Below are positions 35,352-44,712 of a stretch of DNA of 64,000 nucleotides, one piece after another. A program made the translations under genes and the position numbers. Below the pieces are notes generated by a model, which was not told the origin of the DNA, made no database searches, and worked only from the letters and a program-made list of their open reading frames with translations. Numbering within the stretch: the stretch's first letter is position 1; every line of letters starts with the position of its first letter. The DNA is from Acidobacteriota bacterium (GTDB lineage: Bacteria; Acidobacteriota; Terriglobia; Terriglobales; SCQP01): NCBI GenBank assembly GCA_004299485.1, contig SCQP01000014.1, forward strand, positions 186,001-250,000, read 5' to 3'.

Positions 35352-36672
35352 CGGGAGCAAACTCCGGACTGCGGGTTGCAAATTGAGCTTGCGTCACGCG
35401 CGCGGCTGTGCCGGCGGGTTGGGCGAGCAAGTTCGCGGCAGTGGCGGCCACGGCGATCAACAGCCAGAACAGCTTGGTGTACTGCGCAGAAAGGAAAATG
35501 GCGCTGACGGAAAAGCCCAGAATCCCGGCTTGCATGCCCAGAGCGGCTTCCGCCAGCCAGGCCGGCAGAGCCGCCGAGGCAGGCGCAGTGAGCGCGGGCT
35601 TCTCACGCGCGGTGTCTTCTAAGAAGGCCAGCGGAGGGCGCGGCGGGAACGGTGCAGGCGTGGTGGCGGCCGAACGCAAGCGAGCCAGCGCAAACCAGGC
35701 GCCGGCCAGCATCGTTAGGTAGAGCAGCAGCGCCGGCAAGCCCATTTCGGCAGCCAGGGCGAGATAGGTGTTGTGGGCGATGTGATCGAGATCCTTGTGG
35801 CCGGCGGCATACCGCTCGACTTCCACCTTGAATTCGCCCAGACCAATGCCGTGCAGGGGATGTTGTGTGACCATGCTCACGCCTGCCTGCCAGAGCGCCA
35901 GGCGCGTATCGGAAGATTTGATATCGGAGGCATTGGGGTCGATGAGCCGATTGAGCGGCGAGCGCGACCAGAGCAACAGCGGCGGCGCGGCCAGCACGAC
36001 GAGCAGCACAAACGCACCCAGGTGTTTTTTTTTCGCGGCGTACCACGCGGCCATGACGACGAGGCCGATCATGCCACCGCGCGAGGCCGCGAAGGCGGTG
36101 GCCATGAGGGTCAACAGGGCGCAGCCGGCTGCGAGCAGCCGCTTCCAGGCAGGGAGCGAACGGCTGCAGAAGGCGAGCGCCAGAGGCAGACCGACGAGGG
36201 CGGAGGCGGTGAAGTAATTGGGATCCCCGGTGACCCATCCGGGCCGGAACTGGGCGTAGACGGCGTGATATTCCTGCCACTCACGCACGACGTAGAGCGA
36301 GGCAATGGAAACGGATAGGACGATGGCCCAAAGCACGTGCTCGAAGCGGCGCCAGTTGTCGACCACACTGGCGGTCACGACCAGCAGCAGGAGAAAGCTG
36401 GTGTAGCTCAACAACGGACTCTTATCCCAAGTAATGGGTGCGCCCAACGCAAACCAGGAGCCCGCCGCCCAGACACACAGCCCGGTCATGGCCAGCGCGG
36501 GCGCTGAGGTGTAAAGCTGAGGCAGCCGCCGGCGCACAAGGCAGTACCAAGCAGCGTAGAGGAGACAGGCGAGACCGAGATACTTGATGGCGGTGAGATC
36601 GCTCAGGAAGTGTTCCCAGAGCGGGTCGCGCACCAGCGGCATGGCCGAGATCAAAAGATAGAACAAGACCAT
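35338..36672 (-). CDS. O-antigen ligase/polymerase-like membrane protein
   Basis: The ATG at 36672 lies 5 bases after the upstream stop and gives 444 residues; the longer frame is a shadow. About ten membrane helices surround a periplasmic loop with the family pattern SSDTRLALWQAGVSMVTQHP, LHGIGLGEFKVEVERYAA and IAHNTYLALAAEMGLPALLL. This is the Wzy_C/WaaL-type block with its key Arg and His. It should join polysaccharide units or attach them to an acceptor. Its 3' end overlaps the hydrolase start by 14 bases. Confidence 0.88.
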   Translation of the reverse strand: MVLFYLLISAMPLVRDPLWEHFLSDLTAIKYLGLACLLYAAWYCLVRRRLPQLYTSAPALAMTGLCVWAAGSWFALGAPITWDKSPLLSYTSFLLLLVVTASVVDNWRRFEHVLWAIVLSVSIASLYVVREWQEYHAVYAQFRPGWVTGDPNYFTASALVGLPLALAFCSRSLPAWKRLLAAGCALLTLMATAFAASRGGMIGLVVMAAWYAAKKKHLGAFVLLVVLAAPPLLLWSRSPLNRLIDPNASDIKSSDTRLALWQAGVSMVTQHPLHGIGLGEFKVEVERYAAGHKDLDHIAHNTYLALAAEMGLPALLLYLTMLAGAWFALARLRSAATTPAPFPPRPPLAFLEDTAREKPALTAPASAALPAWLAEAALGMQAGILGFSVSAIFLSAQYTKLFWLLIAVAATAANLLAQPAGTAARVTQAQFATRSPEFAPDAAR

Positions 36673-36677
36673 CGCCG

Positions 36678-37919
36678 CTAGCCCTCGCACCGCACGGGTC
36701 CGGCGGACGCGGTGGCCGGCGCTTCGCGGTTTTTCGTCAAGGCACGAAGGCCCGCCTGGATGCTGCGGCACAGCGCGGCAAAATCATACTCTGCGTAGAT
36801 GCGCGCCTGCGCGGCGGCACCCATGCGGCAGCGCAGGTCGGATGATCCGAGCAGGTGCAGGACAGCGGCCGCGAAGGCCGCCGGCTCGAGGGCAAGAAGA
36901 ATCTCCGTGCCTGGCGTGAAGGCGAGGCCTTCGGCGCCTAACGGCGTGGCGACGGTAGGCTTGCCCAGAGCAGCGGCTTCGAGAATTTTCAACCGCGTTC
37001 CACTGCCGATGCGTAAAGGGGCCACGGCGACGGCAGCGCGGGCGAGGTAGGGGGCTGTCTCCGGCACGGTGCCGGTGAAGCTCACGTGTGGAGCCCGGCG
37101 GTGGCGTGCCAGGAAGGCCGCGGGAGGGTTACGGCCGACGATCAGGAAGCGCGCCGTGGGCCGCGCCTGCAGGATGCGGGGCCAGACCTCGGCCAGGAAA
37201 AACTGCACGGCATCGCGATTGGGAAACCAGTCCAAGGCACCCTGGAAGACAACCAGATCGTCTTCGGCGTCCACACTCGCTGGCTCTTCCGGAGCGACGT
37301 TGGGCACGACCTGAATACGGGCGCCAGGTTGCTGTTGGCGCAGGCCGTCTTGATCGACACGGGAACAGACCCAGTTGAGCGCCGTGCGTTGCCCCACCTT
37401 GATCTCCCAGCGCCGCACCTTGGCGGCTTCCCAAGCGGCCAGGGCCCGTTTCCAGCGACCGGTTTCGGTCTGACAATAGGTATCGAAGATGCGGTGTTCG
37501 AGATTATGATGATTGATGATGAGCGGCGCCACCGTGATGGGGAGATCCACGGCGCTGTAGACGGTGTCGCAGAGGATCGCATCCCAACCGGGACTGGTGC
37601 AAAGCTGCTGCAGAAGTCTGCGCGACGAGGAGGAGCGGAAGCGCCAGGCGGCGTAGGGCAAAGAGGACAAGGCGGCTCGGAGGCGGCCGCCCCAGCCGCC
37701 GCCGTGGCTGAGGCTGCTGATTTGGTTCTCCAGCAACCAGTAGGCGTCACAGAGATCCTGCAGCTCCACCGGATCCTGCAGGCCAGCGGGGGATTGTAAG
37801 CAGAGCAAAGAGACCCGGCAGCCGTGCGCCCGCAGGGCGCGGAGGGTCATCGAGGTACGCAGGCGCAGGCCATTGTTGGCTGGCACCGGACAATCGAGCG
37901 CGATGTAGAGCAAGCGCAT
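36678..37919 (-). CDS. GT4 glycosyltransferase (PEP-CTERM/exosortase-associated sugar transferase type)
   Basis: The ATG at 37919 starts MRLLYIALDCPVPANNGLRL, the characteristic opening of sugar transferases linked to exosortase loci; the longer frame upstream is not coding. The 413-residue GT-B protein has a nucleotide-sugar binding half with VVFQGALDWFPNRDAVQFFL, APLRIGSGTRLKILEAAALG and KPTVATPLGAEGL. It likely adds one sugar to the growing repeat unit. It lies 10 bases after the preceding gene. Confidence 0.88.
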   Translation of the reverse strand: MRLLYIALDCPVPANNGLRLRTSMTLRALRAHGCRVSLLCLQSPAGLQDPVELQDLCDAYWLLENQISSLSHGGGWGGRLRAALSSLPYAAWRFRSSSSRRLLQQLCTSPGWDAILCDTVYSAVDLPITVAPLIINHHNLEHRIFDTYCQTETGRWKRALAAWEAAKVRRWEIKVGQRTALNWVCSRVDQDGLRQQQPGARIQVVPNVAPEEPASVDAEDDLVVFQGALDWFPNRDAVQFFLAEVWPRILQARPTARFLIVGRNPPAAFLARHRRAPHVSFTGTVPETAPYLARAAVAVAPLRIGSGTRLKILEAAALGKPTVATPLGAEGLAFTPGTEILLALEPAAFAAAVLHLLGSSDLRCRMGAAAQARIYAEYDFAALCRSIQAGLRALTKNREAPATASAGPVRCEG

Positions 37920-37929
37920 AGGAAACCCT

Positions 37930-39081
37930 TCAGGCACGGGTCTGGGCCACGAGGCGTTGATAGTTAGCCAGCACCGCAGACGCCATCCCGGCCGTACCCG
38001 GCGGTTGCGGCAGGGGCAGCCGCGCTGCGGCACAGGGTGGGAGATCCCGCTGGTCGCGCCAGAGCAAGGCCCACGCGGCCTCGTACACACAATGGCGAGG
38101 GCTGGCGTGCGCGGCCAGGAGCAGCCAGCGCGGCCAATAGCGCGGCGAAGGCAGGCCGTCGTGCCGCACCGCACTCGCCCAGCCGCGCAGGCGTCCGGCG
38201 AGGGAGTGCTGGTGCAGCCAACGCCGCCACAGCACCGAGGCGTCGGCTGCGGGCGAGCCGGTGAGTTGCTGGAGCTCCCAGAGCCAGAGCTGGCGAGCCG
38301 CGGCCAGCGCGTGAGCGCGGAAACCGCTACGGAAGAGCGTCGTGATGCCGGCGTGAGGATTCAGTTTCCAGGCAGTGCAGGCTTCCACCTGGGCGACCAG
38401 CGCGGAGGTTATACATCCGAGAGGATCCCCTCCCTGCGCGTCGAACTGCACGCGCATTTGTTGGGAGCGGGCGCGGTAGCTGGGGGCGTAAGCGCCAGCA
38501 AACAGAAGGTAGGACGTCGCCATGTCGAGATACAACTTGACCCAGGGATAGACCTGCTGTGGCGTTTGGGGCGGCGCGGCGGCCACGGCCGAGGGCACCA
38601 GTTCCATGAGCCGGTTGGCGAGCAGACGCCAGGCATCCTCGCGGGGCAGATCGGAAATCTGGAACTGGGGCGTCTCGTCCAGCACGTGGGGATCGCCCCA
38701 GAGCACGCGACCGGTGGTGCGCAGTTCGTAGCCGAACAGATGAGGCGGCAGCCTGCGCAGGTAGCGCGCACGCACGGGCGTAAGGCTCACGCTGGCCTGC
38801 AGGCCTTCGCGCCGCAGACGCGCTTGCAGGCGCTCGTGCCAGGCCATGCGTTGAGCGGGCTGCGGCCAGCGATCTCCGTCCTGCAGGACGCAGAGCAGCT
38901 CTGCATCGCCCAGCAGAATCGCACCGCCTGTGCCCAGCAGCCAGCCGCTTTCGCGCCGCGCCATGCTGCCCGCGAGCACCAGCGCTCGCAGCGGTGGGTG
39001 CTGGCGCCGGTCGTCCGTAACTAAGGCCGCTACCACGGCCTGCTCCAGTTGTGCGGAAAACCAGCCGCCGTCCAGCGGCAT
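37930..39081 (-). CDS. nucleotidyltransferase-like protein of unknown function
   Basis: The 383-residue protein shows a possible nucleotidyltransferase-fold start, LRALVLAGSMARRESGW, with the G-S motif, followed by GDAELLCVLQDGDRW where an Asp/Glu pair could bind metal. The rest is helical, with a central hydrophobic patch (YLDMATSYLLFAGAYAP). I recognise no named family. Placed between two glycosyltransferase genes, 13 and 10 bases from its neighbours, it may activate or modify a sugar, but this is inference from position. Confidence 0.5.
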   Translation of the reverse strand: MPLDGGWFSAQLEQAVVAALVTDDRRQHPPLRALVLAGSMARRESGWLLGTGGAILLGDAELLCVLQDGDRWPQPAQRMAWHERLQARLRREGLQASVSLTPVRARYLRRLPPHLFGYELRTTGRVLWGDPHVLDETPQFQISDLPREDAWRLLANRLMELVPSAVAAAPPQTPQQVYPWVKLYLDMATSYLLFAGAYAPSYRARSQQMRVQFDAQGGDPLGCITSALVAQVEACTAWKLNPHAGITTLFRSGFRAHALAAARQLWLWELQQLTGSPAADASVLWRRWLHQHSLAGRLRGWASAVRHDGLPSPRYWPRWLLLAAHASPRHCVYEAAWALLWRDQRDLPPCAAARLPLPQPPGTAGMASAVLANYQRLVAQTRA

Positions 39082-39094
39082 TGTTTTGGCCGGC

Positions 39095-40300
39095 TCAGCC
39101 GTGGCGCCCTCCCATTACCGGACGGACCGGCGTTAGCCTGGACTGAGTGGCCGCCGGCGCCAGGCCATGCATCACGGCAAGTTCGGCGTAGTAATCGGCG
39201 GTGGCGGCAATCTGGCGCTGCTGATCGAACTCGCGCAGGGCGCGCTGCCGCCCGTGCTCGCCCAGTTGGCGGCGCAACTGCGGATCGGCGATCAGGCGGC
39301 CCAGCGCCTGGGCGAGCGCCCCGGCATTGCCGGGAGGAACGAGCAAGCCGTTGCGTCCATCACCGACGACCTCGGGCGTGCCGTCGACCGCCGTAGCGAC
39401 GATGACGCAACCGGCCGCGGCGGCTTCCATCGCGGCCAGGGGCAAGCCTTCATAGTGCGAGGGCAGCACGAAAAGGTCAGCAACGGCGAGCCAAGCCGCG
39501 ACGTGAGTGCAATAGCCCGGAAACAACACCTGCGCGCCCAGGCCTAAGCTTTGTGCCTGTTGCTGCAGGCGCGCATGCAAGGATCCCTCGCCCAGGCAGA
39601 CCAGACGGAACGAGGCGCCACCCGCAGCCCGGAGGCGTGCCAGCGCCTCGAGCAGAAGGGCGTGCCCCTTCTGCGGCTCCAACCGTGCGGCGCAGACCAA
39701 GAGAACTTCGCTGGGCGGGATACCGAGCTCCGGGCGCGGGTCGGACTGCACCGCCATCGCCTGCTGCAGAGCCTGCAGGTTAATGCCATTGCGGATGAGG
39801 CGGATCTTGTGCTCCGGCAGTCGGCGATCCTGGCGGAGATAGATGGCATTGGCGGCCGAGACCGCAATATATCCGGCAACGCCGCAGCCGGCGGCACGAT
39901 CGAGCCAGGAGCTGCGCTTCCAGCCCCGGCGCCAGTCTTCGCGTACGTGCGGTGTCTCTACCAACACGGCGCCGGGTGTCAGCGCCACCCAGGGCATGAC
40001 GGCGCGGCTGGCGCTGGACAGATGCGCGTGAACAATCTGGATGCGCTCGCGGCGCAGGGATTGCCGCCAACGCCATCCGGCCGCCGTGCGCCAGGCCTGA
40101 CGCGGAGGTGGAGGGGCGAGCCGGACATGGGCCGGCAAATCCGGCAGGTGCGACAGCAGCGCCGGGGGGCAGCTCAGATTAAGTTCAAAGCGTCCGGGGT
40201 CGAGGCCGCGCAGCAGCGTCAGCATGTGCTCTTCGGCGCCGCCGCGCACCTGCGACAGGCTGCAGTGCAAAACCCGGAGCCGGCTTGTGCGTGTGGTCAT
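39095..40300 (-). CDS. GT4 glycosyltransferase
   Basis: The ATG at 40300 overlaps the preceding stop (ATGA). The 401-residue GT-B protein has the N-terminal glycine-rich site SLSQVRGGAEEHMLTLLRGL and the donor-site segments VCAARLEPQKGHALLLEALA and LPSHYEGLPLAAMEAAAAGC. It belongs to the large family of retaining glycosyltransferases that build surface polysaccharides. The specific sugar cannot be read from the sequence. Confidence 0.9.
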   Translation of the reverse strand: MTTRTSRLRVLHCSLSQVRGGAEEHMLTLLRGLDPGRFELNLSCPPALLSHLPDLPAHVRLAPPPPRQAWRTAAGWRWRQSLRRERIQIVHAHLSSASRAVMPWVALTPGAVLVETPHVREDWRRGWKRSSWLDRAAGCGVAGYIAVSAANAIYLRQDRRLPEHKIRLIRNGINLQALQQAMAVQSDPRPELGIPPSEVLLVCAARLEPQKGHALLLEALARLRAAGGASFRLVCLGEGSLHARLQQQAQSLGLGAQVLFPGYCTHVAAWLAVADLFVLPSHYEGLPLAAMEAAAAGCVIVATAVDGTPEVVGDGRNGLLVPPGNAGALAQALGRLIADPQLRRQLGEHGRQRALREFDQQRQIAATADYYAELAVMHGLAPAATQSRLTPVRPVMGGRHG

Positions 40301-41520
40301 GCCGTCTGCTCCTCCTGTAACGGCTCGCACAGGCAGGTGTAGAGGTCATCGATGCGGGTCAGCCGCGCATCCGCCGGCACGTTGCTGAGCAGAACGGCGT
40401 CCGAATCCGGATCGGCGGGATCGTAGCCATGCATGCCGCTCGGGTTCCAGCCCCGGCCGTTGAATTCGCCCTCGCGCACCATGCAACCGGCGTCGAGCAG
40501 GAAAATAACCTCGCCGAAGCGGCCATCGGGAAACCAAACTCCCTGACGCCGCAGTTCGGCCTCGTCCAGCACGCGACCGCAGTCGAGTGTCCGCAGCCAA
40601 GCCTCGATGTCGTGCCGTGCCTGCTGGTTCAAGAACCACAGGCGCAACATGGTGGAATCGAACACGGCGAGATAGTCGCGCTGAAGCTGCCAGCCGCGCT
40701 GCTGCAGCGCAGCCCGCAGGGGCACGCGGCGGCTCACCGGCGCCATGCCATGGTCGGAAAAGACGCGGAAGCGGCAGCGGGGATCACCGGCGCAGGCGGC
40801 GGCATACAGACTTTCGAGCGCTGTGGCGTAACGCGTCAGATCGGCGCGCAGAGCGGCGGGATTGTCGCGATGGCAATGCAAGCTGTGATCCAGTCCACAA
40901 AGATAGAGGAAGATGACCCTGGTCTTGCCGCTGGCAATCGCCAGGCGCGCGCGCTGCAGCAGGCGCCAGTCATCGCCACTGCGGTAGGAGTAAATCGCAT
41001 AGGGCAGGCGCGCCCGCTCCCAATTGTCAAAGGCGGAAGGATACGGCGCCAGACTGCCAGGCTGATACAGATGCCTCTTTTCCGCCCAGTTGAACCAGGG
41101 CAAATCCGCGGGCCGCACGGCACACTCGAAACTCGGCCCAAGACCCAGCAGATGCCGGCCGATCCAGCCCAAGGCAAAGCGGCCGTAGCGGCCATCCAGG
41201 CGTTGCAGCAACGCCGGAGGCAGATGCCGTAACCGTCGAAACGGCGAGCCCTGGGGATCGTAGTAGAGCAAATTCCAGTGGCCGTGAACGCTGGGAGGCA
41301 CGCCGGTCAAAATGGTGGGGATGGCGCCGGAGCTATAGCCGAGCGTAGTGCGAAGCGGGGCGCGAACGGGCAGGGCCGAGCGCAGAAAGCCGTAGGCATC
41401 GGCGACGCGCCAGCCGAGCGCATCCACTAGAACGTAGACGCTGAGTGATCGCCCGCTGGAAGCGGTACTACGTGCTGCCGCAGGGAGGGACAATGCATCA
41501 GGATGTATTTGGGTGTCCAT
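40297..41520 (-). CDS. alkaline phosphatase superfamily / phosphodiesterase-like protein
   Basis: The 407-residue product looks like the nucleotide pyrophosphatase/phosphodiesterase branch of the alkaline phosphatase superfamily. It has a first metal Asp in VYVLVDALGW, a nucleophile region TTLGYSSGAIPTILTGVPPS, a His-rich centre CGLDHSLHCH and VFSDHGMAPV for the second metal site. The ATG at 41520 produces a 94-base overlap with the deacetylase gene; a TTG at 41493 is an alternative. It might add, move or remove phosphate-linked groups on the polysaccharide. Confidence 0.78.
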   Translation of the reverse strand: MDTQIHPDALSLPAAARSTASSGRSLSVYVLVDALGWRVADAYGFLRSALPVRAPLRTTLGYSSGAIPTILTGVPPSVHGHWNLLYYDPQGSPFRRLRHLPPALLQRLDGRYGRFALGWIGRHLLGLGPSFECAVRPADLPWFNWAEKRHLYQPGSLAPYPSAFDNWERARLPYAIYSYRSGDDWRLLQRARLAIASGKTRVIFLYLCGLDHSLHCHRDNPAALRADLTRYATALESLYAAACAGDPRCRFRVFSDHGMAPVSRRVPLRAALQQRGWQLQRDYLAVFDSTMLRLWFLNQQARHDIEAWLRTLDCGRVLDEAELRRQGVWFPDGRFGEVIFLLDAGCMVREGEFNGRGWNPSGMHGYDPADPDSDAVLLSNVPADARLTRIDDLYTCLCEPLQEEQTA

Positions 41521-42236
41521 AACAGGTAATCACGGCTGATCGGCCAGACAAAGCTACCCGGGCGGCCCGCCAGCCAGCGTTGCAATTGCCGGGCCGAAGT
41601 GTGGGCGAGAATGCCGTTGCGCGCCAGCCGGGGCGCGCGAGGCGATGCCAAGCCGGGATGCGAGGTGCAGAGCGCGCTAAAGCCAGCCTGTAGCGCGGCG
41701 CGGAAGACATGCCGATTCCACAGGCCATAGGGTGCGGCGAGGAAGTGCACGGGCGTACCGGCATGATCCTGCAACATATGCCGGGAGGTGCGCAGTTGTT
41801 CGGCCAGCACGGCAGCCGGGAATTGCGTGAAGGGGCGGTGGTCATGGCCGTGGGACTCGATGCCCATACCTGCGCGCCGGAGGGCTTCGACCCCGTTCCA
41901 GGTGAGATAGCCGGGTTTGCCGATGTGGGCGGTGCTCAAGAAGAAGCTGGCCGGCATGCCAAATTTCACCAACGCCGGCAGCGCGACTTCGGCGTCACTG
42001 CTCCTGCCGTCATCAAAACAAAGCACCACGGGGCGGCCTTGGCAGGCTTTTCCCTGCCACCACGAAGCCAGCGACACCACCGTGATCTCACCCCTTTGCT
42101 GCCGACGGCGTAAGAGCCAGAGGTGGTCATAGAAGGCCGCGCAGGAGAGGGTAAAGCGCGCGTCGCAGGGTTGCTGCGCACGCTCGAGACCGTGATAGAG
42201 CAACATCAAGGCGGGTGCTAGCGTACTTGCTGCCAT
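41427..42236 (-). CDS. polysaccharide deacetylase (CE4/NodB-like)
   Basis: The ATG at 42236 gives 269 residues; the upstream extension is a shadow of the GT2 gene. Metal-binding motifs are present: D75-D76 in VLCFDDGRSSDAE and the His pair of ESHGHDH (H129, H133). The catalytic-base region AAPYGLWNRHVF follows. The enzyme probably removes acetyl groups from amino sugars of the polysaccharide. There is no signal peptide, so it may act in the cytoplasm or need another route. It overlaps the GT2 gene by 19 bases and the phosphatase-like gene by 94. Confidence 0.88.
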   Translation of the reverse strand: MAASTLAPALMLLYHGLERAQQPCDARFTLSCAAFYDHLWLLRRRQQRGEITVVSLASWWQGKACQGRPVVLCFDDGRSSDAEVALPALVKFGMPASFFLSTAHIGKPGYLTWNGVEALRRAGMGIESHGHDHRPFTQFPAAVLAEQLRTSRHMLQDHAGTPVHFLAAPYGLWNRHVFRAALQAGFSALCTSHPGLASPRAPRLARNGILAHTSARQLQRWLAGRPGSFVWPISRDYLLWTPKYILMHCPSLRQHVVPLPAGDHSASTF

Positions 42237-43384
42237 GCGGTCTCCCTTCGATCGAACAGGAAGAGCATGAACCCCCAGAGAAAAGCGGCGTTCATGGCAA
42301 GGAAGAAATAGATTCCCCGCGCCAGTTTGTGGCGGCGGTTTCCGGCCCAGGCCAGCCAGTAAACTCCAAGCTGTGCCAGCGCCAGGCAGCGGTAAAACGG
42401 CAGAGACCACAAAGCCAGACTGCCGGCGAGGGCAAACAAAAGGAAAAACGGCACGCCCCAGCGCAGTAATTTGTGAGAGAGCAGCGCCCAGCGGGTGAGG
42501 CCATCGAGGGGCGTGCGCAGGAGTTCGTTCAAGCCGCGAAAGCTACCCACGGCGAGGCGGACGCGGCGGCGGAACTCGCCGCCCAGCGAGGGCGCCGGGA
42601 CCTCCCAGGCCCAGGCGTCCGGATCATAGAGCACGGCGAAACCGGCGCGGCGGGCCTGCATGGGGATCAGGAAGTCTTCGATCCAGGCCTCGGGGCGCAG
42701 GCGTGGAAAACAGGAGCGGCGCACGGCATAAAGAGCGCCACTGGCGGTGAGGGTGGCTCCGAGCCGGCCCTCCATCAGCCGCAGCAGGCACTCGTAGCTC
42801 CAGTAGACGCCTTCAGTCTGCCGCGAGCCGGCGTGATGGCGGAAGCGCAAGGCGCCGCAAACGACGCCGACCTCGGGGTGGGTGAAATGACGTGCCAGGC
42901 GGCGGACGGTATCGTGTTGTGGGCGGGTGCTGGCGTCGAGCAGAACCAGCACTTCGTGGCGGGCGCAGGCGGCGCCGGCATTCAGGGCACTGGCCTTGCC
43001 GGCGCGCACGGGTTGGCGCAATAGATGCATCCAAGGCTCGCACAACCGCTCAAAGCAGGCGTCGGTTCCATCGGTCGAGCCATCGGAGACCAGAATCATC
43101 TGGAGCCGATCGCGCGGATAGTCCAGCGCGCGCAAGCTGGCGCAAAGGCCGGCAATTTCTGCCTCTTCGTTGTGGGCGGCAATGACGATGCTCACGCCCG
43201 GCAGTGGGACTGAGGCCGGAGCGGCAGCGGGACTGTCGCGCAGCAGATGCCACCAAGTACGCCGCAGCTCGATAGCCGAAGAGGCCAGAAACAGCAGCAA
43301 CGGATAGCCGGCGTAGGTATACAGCACCAGACCGCAGGCCGTCCAAAAGAGAGCTTGCAGGGTGACCTGCACGGCGGCGCTCAT
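42218..43384 (-). CDS. GT2 glycosyltransferase, membrane-bound
   Basis: The 388-residue GT-A protein has an N-terminal membrane helix, the GT2 start GVSIVIAAHNEEAEIAGLCA, the SDGSTDGTD site, the metal-binding region VLVLLDASTRPQ, and a C-terminal pair of hydrophobic segments. A RRRVRLAVGSFRGL segment stands where processive enzymes have QxxRW, so single-sugar transfer is more likely than a synthase. It overlaps the priming transferase gene by 4 bases. Confidence 0.88.
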   Translation of the reverse strand: MSAAVQVTLQALFWTACGLVLYTYAGYPLLLFLASSAIELRRTWWHLLRDSPAAAPASVPLPGVSIVIAAHNEEAEIAGLCASLRALDYPRDRLQMILVSDGSTDGTDACFERLCEPWMHLLRQPVRAGKASALNAGAACARHEVLVLLDASTRPQHDTVRRLARHFTHPEVGVVCGALRFRHHAGSRQTEGVYWSYECLLRLMEGRLGATLTASGALYAVRRSCFPRLRPEAWIEDFLIPMQARRAGFAVLYDPDAWAWEVPAPSLGGEFRRRVRLAVGSFRGLNELLRTPLDGLTRWALLSHKLLRWGVPFFLLFALAGSLALWSLPFYRCLALAQLGVYWLAWAGNRRHKLARGIYFFLAMNAAFLWGFMLFLFDRRETAWQQVR

Positions 43385-44712
43385 CGTCCCCCCCGGCCGA
43401 AGCAGACCACCTTAAAGGTTTCGAACAGAATAATGGCGTCGAACCAGAGCGACAGATGGCGGATGTAGAACAAATCGTAGGCGAGCTTTTCCTGATTATC
43501 GGCGAGCGTGGCGCAGTAGCCGCGATTCACCTGCGCCCAACCGGTAGCGCCGGGCGGGACCTGCCAGCGCTGGGTATAACCGGTTATCGAGCGGCAGCAG
43601 TCCTGCTCCTGATCGGGCACAAAGGGACGGGGTCCGACCAAGCTCATCTCCCCGCGCAGAATGTTCCACAGCTGCGGCAGCTCGTCCAGCCGCAAGCGCC
43701 GCAGCCAGCGGCCCACGCGCGTACAGCGAGGATCGTCGTGGGCGGCAGGAGCGTTCTTCAGCGCCGGCGCGCCGTGCACCATGGTGCGGAACTTGAAGAT
43801 CGTGAACGAGCGGCCGTACTGCCCAATGCGCGGTTGGCAGAAAATCACTGGACCGCGCGAGTCGAGAGCAATGAGCGCAGAAAGCAAGAGCAACAGGGGC
43901 CAGCACAACAGGAGGGCCATAGCCGCGACGAATACGTCGAAACAGCGTTTGGCCGTGCGGGTGAGGTGCGAGCGGCGGCAGACGCCCAGGGGAGCCGGCA
44001 GCGCCGCTTTGCCGCTCAGGCGCTCATACCAGGCCACGCCATCCTCGAGACTACAGCCGGCGCGGGTGAGCCGGCTGCGCAGGCCGGCATCAACGCTGGC
44101 CCAGCCGCCGGGAAAGGTAGCCAGCAGGCGCTGGCGCCAACCGCGGGCACCGGCGCCGGCCAAAGCCAGCAGACTCTCCGGCTCCGGGGCGCTGAGGCAG
44201 CCGGTCAGACGCCAGCCGAGCTCACCATGGCGGCGCAGCTCACGATGCAGGGACTGGGTGAGCGCGCCTGAGCCGATCACGACAGCAGCCTGCCGCAACC
44301 GGAAGAGGCCCACGCAGCCCTGCCACAGAGCGCGCAGACCAGCGACGGCAAGGAACGCCGCGGCAAGGCTCAGAAGCGCCAGCCGCGGTCCGGGGATGAG
44401 AGCGGGATGAAGCCATTGCCAAACCGCCAGTGCCAGCGCCATGGTGCCAAGAGCCAGCGGCAATCGCCGCCAGAGTTCACGCCAGTCTCCCAGGACCGGG
44501 CACTCGTACAAATCGCAGATATACAAACACAGAACCCCGAGCAGGCAGATGAGCGCGATGCGCCAGCCGCCGTCTTCCTGCAAAACCAACAAGGCGTCAC
44601 GGCCGAAGCGGACGAGGAACCAGGCACTGAGCGCGAGCACCATGACACCGGCTTCACTGAGCGCGAACTGCCAGCCGCGGCGGCGCGGAAGGTAAACGGT
44701 GGGCCTGGCCAT
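43381..44712 (-). CDS. polyprenyl-phosphate sugar phosphotransferase (priming enzyme)
   Basis: The 443-residue protein has several N-terminal membrane helices and a C-terminal bacterial sugar transferase domain. The latter begins LTRTAKRCFDVFVAAMALLL and contains GPVIFCQPRIGQYGRSFTIF, then KFRTMV and the closing SLVGPRPFVPDQE. It transfers the first sugar phosphate to undecaprenyl phosphate and so starts each repeat unit. Its start touches the kinase stop (TGATG). Confidence 0.93.
   Translation of the reverse strand: MARPTVYLPRRRGWQFALSEAGVMVLALSAWFLVRFGRDALLVLQEDGGWRIALICLLGVLCLYICDLYECPVLGDWRELWRRLPLALGTMALALAVWQWLHPALIPGPRLALLSLAAAFLAVAGLRALWQGCVGLFRLRQAAVVIGSGALTQSLHRELRRHGELGWRLTGCLSAPEPESLLALAGAGARGWRQRLLATFPGGWASVDAGLRSRLTRAGCSLEDGVAWYERLSGKAALPAPLGVCRRSHLTRTAKRCFDVFVAAMALLLCWPLLLLLSALIALDSRGPVIFCQPRIGQYGRSFTIFKFRTMVHGAPALKNAPAAHDDPRCTRVGRWLRRLRLDELPQLWNILRGEMSLVGPRPFVPDQEQDCCRSITGYTQRWQVPPGATGWAQVNRGYCATLADNQEKLAYDLFYIRHLSLWFDAIILFETFKVVCFGRGGR

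Noticed and set aside
37957-39024. 355-residue plus-strand frame
   Set aside because: Antisense to the nucleotidyltransferase-like gene, whose strand, spacing and operon context are consistent; composition is shadow-like.
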